From the NCBI RefSeq assembly GCF_002218045.2, contig NZ_AP018685.1:496001-560000 (forward strand): a stretch of 64,000 bases of DNA, in the 5' to 3' direction. The notes beneath the pieces are model-generated. The model was not told the origin of the DNA. It made no database searches and saw only the letters and a list, made by a program, of their open reading frames with translations. The translations under genes were made by a program, and so were the position numbers. Source of the DNA: Vibrio rumoiensis. GTDB taxonomy: Bacteria > Pseudomonadota > Gammaproteobacteria > Enterobacterales > Vibrionaceae. Shown here one piece after another: positions 8,633-17,345 of the stretch (position 1 is its first letter; each line of letters starts with the position of its first letter).

Positions 8633-9375
8633 TACTCCGTATCACCTCGCTGCCATTGCCATTGGTTTCTCGAGTCTTCAATTGTCCATTTATCGCTGTT
8701 ATCCGCTAAATGTTGAGTGACATCCAATGTTTGTGAACGATCTTTGAAATCAATATTAGCAACGGGCTTGGCCTGCCAAGTCAATTGGGTTTGTTGGCCT
8801 GCCCCTAAAATTAAACCTAAAGCATAAAGTGGTGGAATGGGTTGTGATTCAAACTGGTCATAAGGTTTAGGTAGTGGCGCATCAAAGTCGATCAGCAATA
8901 TTTTATGTTGCGGGTTTTCGGATAAGTAAGCACTGGCCTCTATTAAAGCATGATGCAAACTCGATTCACAACCCGCTAATGAGGTTGCTGGAATTGGGCT
9001 TTTGGTGGCAATGGTAAATAAGCCTGCGCTGGTGTTATGCACCGATTGAGAAAAGGCCATGGGAGAGGCTTCTTCACCTTGCAGCACTTGTTGCAGCAAT
9101 TCAACAGTACGTGGTAGTTCGCCGTGACGACTTGAAAAGATAAGATAGTCAAAATCTGATGTGCTTGATTGTTGTAAATGAATCGCGGTTTGTAAGGCTA
9201 TTTTACTTAACGGACTCATTCTACGGCGCATCATAGCAGGAATTAAATTCGCCTCAACTTGGACGCTTTCATTTTCTTGTGTATAAATTGAACGACAACG
9301 TTTCCAGTCGTCAGGCGTTGTTAGACCTGGAGAGAGTGCGTGCCATTGCTCAATATTAAATGAAATTGTGTTCAT
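8632..9375 (-). CDS. apeC: Ketosynthase chain-length factor-like protein
   Basis: 247 residues of the beta-ketoacyl-synthase-like N-terminal fold (Ketoacyl-synt_2). It has the elements SRHGELPRTVELLQQVL, PMAFSQSVHNTSAGLFTIATK and AGCESSLHHALIEA, but lacks the complete Cys-His-His active site of a functional ketosynthase. In the pathway ApeC pairs with ApeO as a chain-length factor; apeO is not in this window. It is the first gene of the leftward operon, so the operon promoter should lie in 9376-9573. The ATG at 9375 has no strong ribosome site. Confidence 0.88.
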   Translation of the reverse strand: MNTISFNIEQWHALSPGLTTPDDWKRCRSIYTQENESVQVEANLIPAMMRRRMSPLSKIALQTAIHLQQSSTSDFDYLIFSSRHGELPRTVELLQQVLQGEEASPMAFSQSVHNTSAGLFTIATKSPIPATSLAGCESSLHHALIEASAYLSENPQHKILLIDFDAPLPKPYDQFESQPIPPLYALGLILGAGQQTQLTWQAKPVANIDFKDRSQTLDVTQHLADNSDKWTIEDSRNQWQWQRGDTE

Positions 9376-9516
9376 TGATGCAGATTCATACCATTTGCTG
9401 AAACAAAATGTAAAAATAACATTTTTATTGATGTAAGCGCTATCTTGTTCGTTTGTTTATTGATACAAAAATGCTAGTTGTATCCAATTTTATTCATGCA
9501 TTTCTATTCTTAATAT

Positions 9517-9546
9517 TCAAATAAGCCATCAATATGGCTTATTTGA
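9517..9546. promoter_or_regulatory. Perfect palindrome in the divergent ape promoter region
   Basis: TCAAATAAGCCAT at 9517-9529 and its exact reverse complement at 9534-9546 are separated by CAAT. The palindrome lies in the 198-base region between the divergent apeC and methyltransferase genes, ending 27 bases before the TTG start of the latter. Position and perfect symmetry suggest a dimeric regulator operator or an mRNA leader hairpin. No T-run follows, which argues against a terminator. Confidence 0.55.
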
Positions 9547-9573
9547 TGATATTCATAATTTGGACTTTAGATT

Positions 9574-10641
9574 TTGAAACAATATCAACATGACCCTTAT
9601 TCAGCATTAGAAGCGAAAACAGAAGCTCAAAAATTAGCCTTTTCTCCCATTGTGTTTCACACCGCTCGAACGTTACGTGACCTTGGGGTTTTGTCTGAAT
9701 TGGCAATCCAACCTGAAAAAGGGATGACCGCAGCACAACTATCTAAAGCGACCGAAGTATCAGAGTATGGCGTCAAAGTGTTATTAGATATGGCGTTAAG
9801 TGCACATATCGTGACATGGCGTGATGAGCATTATGTACTTGCTAAATTAGGCCACTCTTTGTTGAGCGACGGTATGACTATTGCCAATATGGATTTTACT
9901 GCTGATGTTTGTTATGCCGGTATGATGCATCTCACCGAAGCGATTAAAGAAGGCACTCCTGCTGGCTTGAAAGAGTTAGGGGATTGGTCAACGATTTATG
10001 AGGGGTTATCTAGCTTGCCGAAAAAAGCGCAAGAGAGTTGGTTTAAGTTTGATCATTTCTATTCTGATAATACTTTTCCTGTTTTACTTAAGCAGATCTT
10101 TGCTAATCAACCGAAACGCATTTTTGATATTGGTGGCAATACTGGTAAGTGGACATTGCAATGTTGCCAACATGACGAAAAGGTCAAGGTTACTATTGTC
10201 GATCTGCCACAACAAATTGAACTAGCTAAAGAGAATGTTGCTCAACATGGTTTTTCTGAACGCGTCGATTTCTTTCCGGCCAATCTGCTGGATAAACAAC
10301 AAGCGTTGCCACAAGGTGCGGATGCATGGTGGATGAGCCAATTCTTAGATTGTTTTTCACCGATGGAAATTCTTAGTATTTTGCGTCGAGTTCGTGCTGC
10401 CATGAAGCCTCAAGCCGATGTGTATATTCTTGAATTATTTTGGGATGCGCAACGCTATGAAGCAGCCTCATACAGCTTAAATGCGACTTCGCTGTATTTT
10501 ACGTGTTTAGCCAATGGTAATAGTCGTTTTTATCGTAGTGATGATTTTTTAGAGATCGTAAAAGAAGCCGGTTTTGTGGTGAGTAATCGTATTGACTATA
10601 TCGGACTTGGGCACACGCTTTTACATCTTAAAGCGGATTAA
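9574..10641 (+). CDS. SAM-dependent methyltransferase (O-methyltransferase fold), ape-associated
   Basis: 355 residues with a two-part architecture. A winged-helix dimerisation domain (about 20-100) is followed by a class I methyltransferase domain whose SAM-binding motif IFDIGGNTGKWTL spans about 183-195; the acidic residue of motif II is in VTIVDLP. This is the layout of plant-type and polyketide O-methyltransferases. In ape clusters the equivalent enzyme (ApeB type) probably methylates the aryl head group; whether on C or O cannot be told here. A stop codon sits two codons upstream (9568) and the next Met is residue 51, so translation must begin at TTG 9574, preceded by GGA at spacing 9. 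Confidence 0.88.
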   Translation: MKQYQHDPYSALEAKTEAQKLAFSPIVFHTARTLRDLGVLSELAIQPEKGMTAAQLSKATEVSEYGVKVLLDMALSAHIVTWRDEHYVLAKLGHSLLSDGMTIANMDFTADVCYAGMMHLTEAIKEGTPAGLKELGDWSTIYEGLSSLPKKAQESWFKFDHFYSDNTFPVLLKQIFANQPKRIFDIGGNTGKWTLQCCQHDEKVKVTIVDLPQQIELAKENVAQHGFSERVDFFPANLLDKQQALPQGADAWWMSQFLDCFSPMEILSILRRVRAAMKPQADVYILELFWDAQRYEAASYSLNATSLYFTCLANGNSRFYRSDDFLEIVKEAGFVVSNRIDYIGLGHTLLHLKAD

Positions 10642-10675
10642 TATTGCTTTATTGACATTTATATAGGAATTAAGC

Positions 10676-11923
10676 GTGAGTACATTACAACAAACGTCGG
10701 TAGTGATCATTGGTGCCGGACCTTCAGGAACCGTCGCTGCTGCTATTTTAAATCGACAAAATATCGGCTGTGTGGTTCTTGAGCGTAGTACCTTTCCACG
10801 CTTTTCGATTGGCGAAAGCTTGCTGCCTGCGTGTATGGAGAGCTTAAAAAAAGCCAATATGTTTGAAGCGGTCAATCTAGCCGGTTATCAATTTAAAAAT
10901 GGCGCAGCATTTCGCTATCAAGGCCAATACACCCATTTTGATTTCACGGAAAAGTATACTCCGGGAGAGGGCACTACCTTTCAAGTTCAACGTGCTTCAT
11001 TTGATAAATTATTAGCAGATGAAGCCCAGAAGCAAGGGGTTGAGATCCGTTATCAACATACGGTAACGGCGGTGGATGTTGCGTCAAAACGACCAGTATT
11101 ATCCGTCGTCGATCAGGCTGGTAATTCTTATCAAATTCAAGCAGATTTTATTTTGGATGCCAGTGGTTATGGGCGTGTCCTTCCTCGATTACTCGATTTA
11201 GAAGTTCCTTCTGACTTACCCCAACGTAGTGCATTATTTACTCATGTTACGGATAATATTAGTGATAGTTTAGCCGCTGAATTAAATTATGACCGCGATA
11301 AAATTACTATTTATGTACACCCTGATAATAAGAGTGTGTGGTATTGGTTGATTCCATTTAGTAATGGTGTGTGCTCAGTAGGTGTCGTCTCAACGCCTGA
11401 CTTTTTTAGAGCTTATCCGGATGATGAAATTGCAGCGTTAAAGCAGTTAACCTCTGAAGAACCACATTTAAAGCAATTATTTAAGAATGCCGACTTTTGC
11501 CACATGAGTGGCACGATTGGCGGCTACTCTGCCAATGTGAAGCATCTTTCTGCGAGCAACTATGCAATGCTTGGCAATGCTGGAGAGTTTTTAGATCCGG
11601 TCTTCTCATCTGGTGTAACCATTGCGATGAAGTCGGCAGAACTTGCTGCGGAAACCTTAATTCGCCAATTTAATGGAGAGGCAGTCGATTGGCAGAAAGA
11701 TTATGCTGAGCCATTAATGGTAGGGGTGGATACCTTCCGAGCTTATGTAGAAGGCTGGTATGATGGGCGATTCCAAAATGTCGTGTTCTTTGAAAGCGCT
11801 AACCCAGACATAAAGAAAAAAATCAGCGCCATTCTAGCAGGCTATGCTTGGGACACTTCAAACCCTTATGTGGCTAATCCCCAAAAACGTTTAAGCACGT
11901 TAGCGGAAATTTGTTCAGAATAA
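10676..11923 (+). CDS. Flavin-dependent halogenase-like FAD oxidoreductase, ape-associated
   Basis: 415 residues. The FAD-binding GAGPSG is at 13-18. Three features match flavin-dependent halogenases: a Lys in QFKNGAAF (Lys74), the W-x-W-x-I-P motif at 222-227 (WYWLIP), and the FLDPVFSSG segment at 305-313. It shares the strand and 34-base spacing of the methyltransferase gene, so both act together, most simply on the aryl ring or the polyene. Related non-halogenating monooxygenases and reductases share these motifs, so halogenation is an inference. Translation starts at GTG 10676 after AGGA. The gene ends just before a strong terminator. Confidence 0.82.
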   Translation: MSTLQQTSVVIIGAGPSGTVAAAILNRQNIGCVVLERSTFPRFSIGESLLPACMESLKKANMFEAVNLAGYQFKNGAAFRYQGQYTHFDFTEKYTPGEGTTFQVQRASFDKLLADEAQKQGVEIRYQHTVTAVDVASKRPVLSVVDQAGNSYQIQADFILDASGYGRVLPRLLDLEVPSDLPQRSALFTHVTDNISDSLAAELNYDRDKITIYVHPDNKSVWYWLIPFSNGVCSVGVVSTPDFFRAYPDDEIAALKQLTSEEPHLKQLFKNADFCHMSGTIGGYSANVKHLSASNYAMLGNAGEFLDPVFSSGVTIAMKSAELAAETLIRQFNGEAVDWQKDYAEPLMVGVDTFRAYVEGWYDGRFQNVVFFESANPDIKKKISAILAGYAWDTSNPYVANPQKRLSTLAEICSE

Positions 11924-11941
11924 TTGAGCGTTAAATCGTCG

Positions 11942-11971
11942 ATAAAAAGCCCCGAATTATCGGGGCTTTTG
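11942..11971 (+). terminator. Rho-independent terminator after the halogenase-like gene
   Basis: AAAAGCCCCGA pairs with TCGGGGCTTTT around a short loop. T-runs on both strands mean it can also end the leftward-transcribed HlyD gene. Confidence 0.9.
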
Positions 11972-12000
11972 TGTGTTTGAGCAGGGGGGATACAGCGATA

Positions 12001-13134
12001 TTAGTGATCGAAGTACACGTAGTTTTGCCAGCTCTTCATTCGAATTAAGATTTTTCGAATAATAGCTACATGCTCTAAGTTACCAGAGTAAACGGCAACT
12101 TCAACGTTGGTACCCATTGGAAGGTTGTAGTGAGAAATGTCATCTTTCAGTTTTAACTTCACCATAATGCGGCCGTGAGTTTGCAGCATATTGGTACCTA
12201 ACAGTGCACCATTCGCCTGGATTTGGCTTTCGGCTATGGCAGGAAGAATATCTGTTACTTCAGCCTTAAAAGACCTACCTGGTAGAGCTCGGAAAATAAC
12301 ATCCGCTTCGTTACCTGGCTTAATATTTAAAACTGAATTTTGACGGAATGCCGCGACAAATTCACTTGAGTCTTGAGTAGTAACAAACGTTAATATTGGC
12401 TTAAACGGCAGTGGAACCGCCATGACACCCGGTTTTAACGCGAGTTGTGATACGAAGCCATCGGTTGGTGCGCGAACGATCGTCTGATCTAGATTAAACT
12501 GCGCTTTATCTAAGGCGGCTTGTGCTTCTGCGACTGAAGTGTTTACACCATCAATTTGCGACTCATAAGCGGCTTTGGCAGCATTTTCATTAGAAAGCGC
12601 GGCTTGGTAGGCTGCTTCTGCGCCTTTGGCTGTTTGTTGCTTATCGTCCACTTGTTGCAAAGTAAACGCGCCACGTTTGTAACCTTTTTGATAACGCGTT
12701 GCTTCACGTTGCGAGCGATCGCGTTCTGCTAAGGCTTGTACGCTAGTGGCCGCGGCTTGTTTGTAAGCGGCTTCAAGGACGAGTACATTTTGTTTGGCAG
12801 CAGCTAAAGCGGCCTTTTTCTGAACGACAGCTGCTTTGAACGGAGTATCATCCAGGCGAACTAAAACATCACCTTGTTTAACCAATTTGTTTGGCTCAAC
12901 ATCAACAGAAACAACACGAGCGCGAACATTCGACACCATTGGAGTGGTACTGTAAATTTGACCACCCAATTGAGTAAATGGTTGGAAGTAGTTCATGGCT
13001 AAAAAGATTGAACCCAATAGCACGACACCGCCTAACACGGCGGTTGGAACCGTCCACTTATTAAGAGGTATGCGGAATATTTTAAAAATCGCAATACAGA
13101 AAGCGGTATAGGTTAGAATTAAAATCGTTTCCAT
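12001..13134 (-). CDS. yiaV: HlyD/EmrA-family periplasmic adaptor (YiaV-like)
   Basis: 377-residue membrane-fusion protein. An N-terminal membrane helix (about 30-50) is followed by a biotinyl-lipoyl half (VVSVDVEPNKLVKQGDVLVRLD), a long alpha-helical hairpin rich in Ala and Gln (about 95-200) and the second lipoyl half (IVRAPTDGFVSQLALKPG). It forms a two-gene unit with the upstream DUF3302 gene, like the E. coli yiaW-yiaV pair. No inner-membrane pump gene is adjacent, so its transport partner is unknown. Its ATG overlaps the DUF3302 stop (TAATG). Confidence 0.9.
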   Translation of the reverse strand: METILILTYTAFCIAIFKIFRIPLNKWTVPTAVLGGVVLLGSIFLAMNYFQPFTQLGGQIYSTTPMVSNVRARVVSVDVEPNKLVKQGDVLVRLDDTPFKAAVVQKKAALAAAKQNVLVLEAAYKQAAATSVQALAERDRSQREATRYQKGYKRGAFTLQQVDDKQQTAKGAEAAYQAALSNENAAKAAYESQIDGVNTSVAEAQAALDKAQFNLDQTIVRAPTDGFVSQLALKPGVMAVPLPFKPILTFVTTQDSSEFVAAFRQNSVLNIKPGNEADVIFRALPGRSFKAEVTDILPAIAESQIQANGALLGTNMLQTHGRIMVKLKLKDDISHYNLPMGTNVEVAVYSGNLEHVAIIRKILIRMKSWQNYVYFDH

Positions 13135-13517
13135 TAGTTAGAACCCTCTTTAGCGCTATCTTGTGTTTCTGTGGTGGGTTTTGCTTGAGGGGTTAACTCG
13201 GTAATCTGTTTTTGCAGTTGTGCAATTTGATTCGTAAGATCATCGACTCTATGGTGCATGTCATCTTGTTCAGCTTGTAACTTATTGAAGCCCCAGCCGC
13301 GATCTTCGCGCCATAATGTGGCCCAGATCCATAGGAATGGCCATAAAACGTGTAAAGTAAATAGACTAACCCAGCCTGCTACGTGAATGGCATCTTGATG
13401 AGGATGGTTACGTTTTTTGGATATCTCATACGGTATATCATGGATCACGATGATGCCGTAAAATAGCACCAATACCACAAAGATAAGTATGCCTAAGGCT
13501 ACATAATCTAATGTCAT
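13134..13517 (-). CDS. yiaW: DUF3302 inner-membrane protein (YiaW-like)
   Basis: 127 residues. Two membrane segments (about 5-25 and 50-70) flank a short loop reading HDIPYEISKKRNHPHQDAI, followed by ATLWREDRGWGF and a C-terminal coiled coil of about 35 residues. This matches the DUF3302 family, which accompanies YiaV-type HlyD proteins; the function is not established. The ATG at 13517 has an AAAGGA ribosome site 6 bases upstream, preferred over the longer frame from 13574. Confidence 0.88.
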   Translation of the reverse strand: MTLDYVALGILIFVVLVLFYGIIVIHDIPYEISKKRNHPHQDAIHVAGWVSLFTLHVLWPFLWIWATLWREDRGWGFNKLQAEQDDMHHRVDDLTNQIAQLQKQITELTPQAKPTTETQDSAKEGSN

Positions 13518-13770
13518 TGTTTTTCCTTTACCTATTCGCTTAATTTGTCGAATATATGATTTCTCGATAAACATATGTCCGTATTGATTATCGAGGCCAG
13601 TTGTTATTTTATATAAAACAACATGTTATTTTGTGGCAATTATGTTTTACGCTGGGTGACAGATCACATAATGTGGTGAACAATCAACGACTACGCACCA
13701 CCTTAGTTTATACGATGGCGATGAAGTTCCAAAGTTTTTATCAAGTTTATTGTTAAAGGACATGAATAGA

Positions 13771-14793
13771 ATGATCTCAAGTATAGTGAGAGTTTTGAAA
13801 AAGGAATGGTTTCTCGCCGCAATGGTCGCAGCAATGGGATTAGCCGTTATTATTCCGCAAGTTGGAAAAAGTGGTGGCGTGCTGTCTTTAGACCAGGTGA
13901 GTGCTTTTGGTATTGCCTTTGTCTTCTTTTTACATGGGATTGGCCTTTCACCTAAAGCATTAAAAGATGGCATGAGTAATTGGCGTCTTCACCTATTTAT
14001 CCAATCAGCAACCTTCATATTGTACCCTTTATTATGGGTGATATTTGGTAAAGGCATGTTAGCTTTTATGCCGAGCGCTTTGGCTTTGGGATTTTGTTTC
14101 TTATTTGTATTACCAAGTACTATTTCATCATCAGTTGCTATGACCGCCATTGGGCGTGGAAATATGCCCGGAGCGATATTTAATGCTTCGTTATCGAGTA
14201 TTCTTGGTATTTTTATTACCCCTTTCTTGATTCAAGTTTTCATGGGGTTAGAAGGGGCTGAAATCGATATTACCGCTTCGGTCATTGCAATATCTAAAAT
14301 GCTATTGCTTCCTATGGTGTTAGGGCAGCTATTGAGACCGGTATTACTGAGTTATTTTGAACAACATAAAAGCGTCGTGAGTAAGCTGGATAAGTACGTT
14401 ATTTTGCTGATTGTTTTTAATGCTTTTAGTGATTCCGTCGCGGAAGGGATTTGGCATAGTTTTTCGGTTAAGTATGTCATTATGTCCGTTGTGATTTGCG
14501 TTGCGGTATTGTTTTGTGTGGTTAATTTGATGGTACGTGGTGCGCGCACTTTAGGATTTAATCACGGAGATGAGGTGGCGGCGGTTTTTTGTGGCAGTAA
14601 AAAAACACTGGCTGCTGGCGTGCCAATGGCGAAAGTGATTTTTGGTGCAGATCCTAGATTAGGCATGATATTACTGCCGATCATGATCTATCATCCGTTA
14701 CAAATATTTTATTGTGCTGTTCTGGCTAATCGTTATCAGAAGAAAGCAATGGCACAGGAGCATCCAACTGAGGCAAATAATGAATGTCGATAA
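13771..14793 (+). CDS. SBF-like (bile acid:sodium symporter superfamily) transporter
   Basis: About 340 residues with nine or ten membrane helices, matching the SBF-like/YfeH group. Landmarks are FGIAFVFFLHGIGLSPKALK in helix 2, the LPSTISSSVAMTAIGRGN motif with its broken helix, and AVFCGSKKTLAAGVPMAKV near the C-terminus. It probably couples sodium to uptake or export of an organic anion; the substrate is unknown. Three starts are possible (TTG 13750, ATG 13762, ATG 13771). AAAGGA ends at 13760, which places only 13771 at normal spacing. The last 10 bases overlap the next gene. Confidence 0.85.
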   Translation: MISSIVRVLKKEWFLAAMVAAMGLAVIIPQVGKSGGVLSLDQVSAFGIAFVFFLHGIGLSPKALKDGMSNWRLHLFIQSATFILYPLLWVIFGKGMLAFMPSALALGFCFLFVLPSTISSSVAMTAIGRGNMPGAIFNASLSSILGIFITPFLIQVFMGLEGAEIDITASVIAISKMLLLPMVLGQLLRPVLLSYFEQHKSVVSKLDKYVILLIVFNAFSDSVAEGIWHSFSVKYVIMSVVICVAVLFCVVNLMVRGARTLGFNHGDEVAAVFCGSKKTLAAGVPMAKVIFGADPRLGMILLPIMIYHPLQIFYCAVLANRYQKKAMAQEHPTEANNECR

Positions 14794-15395
14794 TATCACA
14801 AGACTGGTTGGTATTTACCCAAGACTACTATAAATGGCTAATTACCGCGCTAGTGCTAATTTTTTACCCTATGCTACGCAGAATTCCCGCGAAGATATTT
14901 TTACGTGGGATGAAAGCGGGAATTAGTCCTCACCGTAAACAACGTGCAAGATTATTGCTCAATACGATTACTTCTATCATCTTGATCTGTTTGTTATTGA
15001 TGCTTTGGGGTATTGAGCTAAGAGGTTTGCTGGTGGTTGGCTCATCCATGTTTGCTCTGCTTGGCGTGGCTTTATTTGCTGGCTGGTCATTGCTGAGTAA
15101 TTTAACAAGCTTTTTGATCTTATTTACTCAAAATGATTGTCGTATTGGCCGCTGGGTAAAAGTGGTTGATGGTGCTAACTTTTTGGAAGGTGAAATTACC
15201 GAGATGGGCTTCATGAATGTCCAACTTCGTACACTTGATGGCGATTTAGTGTTATATCCGAATAATTTATTTATGACTCGCCCAGTGATTGTTTTAAAAG
15301 TGCCACCACAACCTAAAAGTGAAAATGACCCCCTAGAAACCAAAGAGGCCGTCGCGACGCCTGAGCCGGAAGGGTTGGATAAAAAAGTGATTTAA
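14784..15395 (+). CDS. Short MscS-family mechanosensitive channel
   Basis: 203 residues. Three membrane segments (about 15-33, 52-72 and 77-100) lead into the MscS pore-helix region GVALFAGWSLLSNLTSFLILF and the start of the beta domain (IGRWVKVVDGANFLEGEITEMGF, TLDGDLVLYPNNLF). It lacks the long C-terminal cytoplasmic cage of E. coli MscS (286 aa), ending in a Pro/Glu-rich tail. The ATG lies within the last codons of the symporter gene, so the two are translationally coupled. It probably serves as an osmotic release valve, though such short members are little studied. Confidence 0.87.
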   Translation: MSIISQDWLVFTQDYYKWLITALVLIFYPMLRRIPAKIFLRGMKAGISPHRKQRARLLLNTITSIILICLLLMLWGIELRGLLVVGSSMFALLGVALFAGWSLLSNLTSFLILFTQNDCRIGRWVKVVDGANFLEGEITEMGFMNVQLRTLDGDLVLYPNNLFMTRPVIVLKVPPQPKSENDPLETKEAVATPEPEGLDKKVI

Positions 15396-15423
15396 TAACC
15401 GCGATTAAATTTCAATAATAAAT

Positions 15424-15466
15424 AAAGCCTGAATTCGATGTGCTTCGTTGAATGTTCAGGCTTTTT
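15424..15466 (+). terminator. Rho-independent terminator after the mscS-like gene
   Basis: AAAGCCTGAA pairs with TTCAGGCTTT across an irregular loop of about 20 bases, and a T-run follows on the plus strand. Confidence 0.85.
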
Positions 15467-15486
15467 TATGGCCTCAATTAGTTTTT

Positions 15487-15502
15487 TGTGACTTATCCCA
15501 CA
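15487..15502 (+). promoter_or_regulatory. Probable CRP-cAMP binding site upstream of satP
   Basis: TGTGACTTATCCCACA matches the CRP consensus TGTGA-N6-TCACA at nine of ten conserved positions and is flanked by T- and A-rich arms. It lies 80 bases before the satP start codon, suitable for class I or II activation. Regulation of an acetate transporter by CRP is in keeping with catabolite control of acetate scavenging. Confidence 0.65.
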
Positions 15503-15581
15503 AAACGTTTTACAAACTATCAACCATCGACAATAATACGCCGCTTTTAAAATCCAGTTCATATTTTAATCAGGTAATACT

Positions 15582-16196
15582 ATGTCAACCGCGACTACAA
15601 CAAAACCAGCAAATCCAGCACCATTAGGCTTAATGGCGTTTGGTATGACAACGATTCTTTTAAATCTACACAACGTAGGTTTATTTCCACTAACAACTGT
15701 AGTGCTTGCTATGGGGATTTTCTACGGCGGTATCGCGCAAGTGATCGCTGGTATCATGGAATACAAAAACGGCAATACATTTGGTACAACCGCTTTCACT
15801 TCTTACGGTATGTTTTGGTTATCGTTAGTAGGCCTAATCTTAATGCCTGGAATGGGTTTAGGTGAAGCAACGCCTGCGCATTTCTTAGCCTCTTACCTAT
15901 TGATCTGGGGCATCTTCACTGGCTTGATGTTTATTGCTACCTTGGCTCGTTACCCAGTGGCTAAGCAAGTAGTATTTGGTAGCTTAACGCTATTATTCTT
16001 CCTACTTGCTGCTGGTGATTTCACTGGTAATGCAACCATTGGCCACATTGCGGGTATCGTAGGTCTCTTCTGTGGTTCAAGCGCGGTTTACCTAGCGATG
16101 GCTACCGTGATCAACTTAGAGTTTGGCCGTACTATTCTTCCTATTGGTGAGAAGAAAGTGGCTGCACCGGTTGAGTCAATTAAAGCCGCTGCGTAA
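15582..16196 (+). CDS. satP: Acetate/succinate:proton symporter, GPR1/FUN34/SatP family
   Basis: 204 residues with six membrane helices. The family signature NPAPLGLMAFGMTTILLNLHN begins the first helix, and the second helix carries the GIFYGGIAQVIAGIMEYKNGN motif. SatP takes up acetate and succinate across the inner membrane. It is slightly longer than the E. coli protein (188 aa) because of its N- and C-terminal tails. AGGTAA precedes the ATG. It is a single-gene unit between two terminators, with a good CRP site upstream. Confidence 0.95.
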   Translation: MSTATTTKPANPAPLGLMAFGMTTILLNLHNVGLFPLTTVVLAMGIFYGGIAQVIAGIMEYKNGNTFGTTAFTSYGMFWLSLVGLILMPGMGLGEATPAHFLASYLLIWGIFTGLMFIATLARYPVAKQVVFGSLTLLFFLLAAGDFTGNATIGHIAGIVGLFCGSSAVYLAMATVINLEFGRTILPIGEKKVAAPVESIKAAA

Positions 16197-16225
16197 TTAC
16201 TGACCGTAATACGAGAAAATAAAGT

Positions 16226-16266
16226 AAGCCCCCAGTGACGCTTTGTCGTGGCTGGGGGCTTTGTTT
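16226..16266 (+). terminator. Rho-independent terminator after satP
   Basis: AAGCCCCCAG pairs with CTGGGGGCTT, followed by TGTTTT. The strong GC stem also faces the convergent binding-protein gene. Confidence 0.9.
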
Positions 16267-16296
16267 TATGTAGTATATCGATCAAATAGTGACGAC

Positions 16297-17271
16297 TTAA
16301 TAAGCGGCACCTTCTTCGATATAGTCGCTTACATTGCTTTTATCTATCAGCTCTGCTGCGAGAATGACACGTGAAGGCGAGGTGTGATACATGGTGCCTA
16401 AGTTTTCATGCTTGAGTCCTGTTATCGCAAGGCCAATCCCTGAAGCCACCATGCTTGGTGGATAGGTCACGGTTGCTCGAACGACTGGGTCCCCCGCTTG
16501 GATCATTTTTAGAATGTCTTGTGAGCCTGCGCCGCCTAAAACGGTTTTTATATCCGTTCTACCCGATTCTTTGATTGCCTGCATAACGCCTTTTAACATA
16601 TCGTCATCTTGGCACCATACTGCATCAATTTTAGGGTGTTTTTGGAGATAGTTTTCCATTACCGCTAAGGCTTTTTGAGTTGACCAATCTGCCGGTTGGC
16701 TATCTAAGATCTCAATGCCTTTGTGTTTGGCGATAACGTCATTAAAGGCATCAACACGTTGTTTGTTAATAGGGATAGACATGCCTTCAATGACAACCAC
16801 TTTACCTTTGCCATTCATTTCTTTGGCTAACCATTCTCCGCTAACTCGGCCAAGCCCCGCATTATCACCTGCAATAAAGACATTTTGTGCCGGTGTTTCT
16901 AACTCTCTATCGACAACAACGGTGTAAATATTATTGTTGTAAGCCTCTTCGATGACTTTTTGTAGCGTAGCGGGGTTGTGAGGCAAGATCACAAGTGCAT
17001 CAATCCCTTTAATCATAAGGTCTTCGACATCACCGACTTGCTTGGAACCTGAGCTTGCGGCGACCACGTAAAACTCGAGGTCTTTATCTTTTGCTTTAAA
17101 GTCTTTAGCGGCTTTTTCTGCCCACCAAAGCAAGCCCGCGGTCCAGCCATGGTCCGCAGAGGGTACCGATACGCCAATTTTAAGTGTCTTTGCCATAGCA
17201 GTATTCAAAGACAATGATCCTATTAAAAAGACGCCTAATATCCCTTTGCTTATGAGTTTTAATAAGCTCAT
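16297..17271 (-). CDS. Ribose-type sugar ABC transporter, periplasmic binding protein
   Basis: 324-residue type I periplasmic binding protein (Peripla_BP_4). The signal peptide is cleaved after TAMA (about residue 24). The mature protein starts KTLKIGVSVPSADHGWTAGL, and the hinge and ligand segments include IKGIDALVILPHNPATL, VFIAGDNAGLGR and AVWCQDDDMLKGVMQAI. It delivers a sugar or related molecule to the adjacent permease; the ligand is not evident. AAGGAGA lies upstream of the ATG at 17271. It is the last gene of a five-gene leftward operon, 74 bases after the permease gene. Confidence 0.92.
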   Translation of the reverse strand: MSLLKLISKGILGVFLIGSLSLNTAMAKTLKIGVSVPSADHGWTAGLLWWAEKAAKDFKAKDKDLEFYVVAASSGSKQVGDVEDLMIKGIDALVILPHNPATLQKVIEEAYNNNIYTVVVDRELETPAQNVFIAGDNAGLGRVSGEWLAKEMNGKGKVVVIEGMSIPINKQRVDAFNDVIAKHKGIEILDSQPADWSTQKALAVMENYLQKHPKIDAVWCQDDDMLKGVMQAIKESGRTDIKTVLGGAGSQDILKMIQAGDPVVRATVTYPPSMVASGIGLAITGLKHENLGTMYHTSPSRVILAAELIDKSNVSDYIEEGAAY

Positions 17272-17345
17272 GGTTGTTCTCCTTATTATGGTGCTCCCTT
17301 TCAAAAGATCACTTTATTTGAGGGGGAGCTTATGGTCGTTTGTAT

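Noticed and set aside
13661..13676. Possible CRP site GGGTGACAGATCACA before the SBF-like gene
   Set aside because: The left half-site matches the TGTGA consensus at too few positions.
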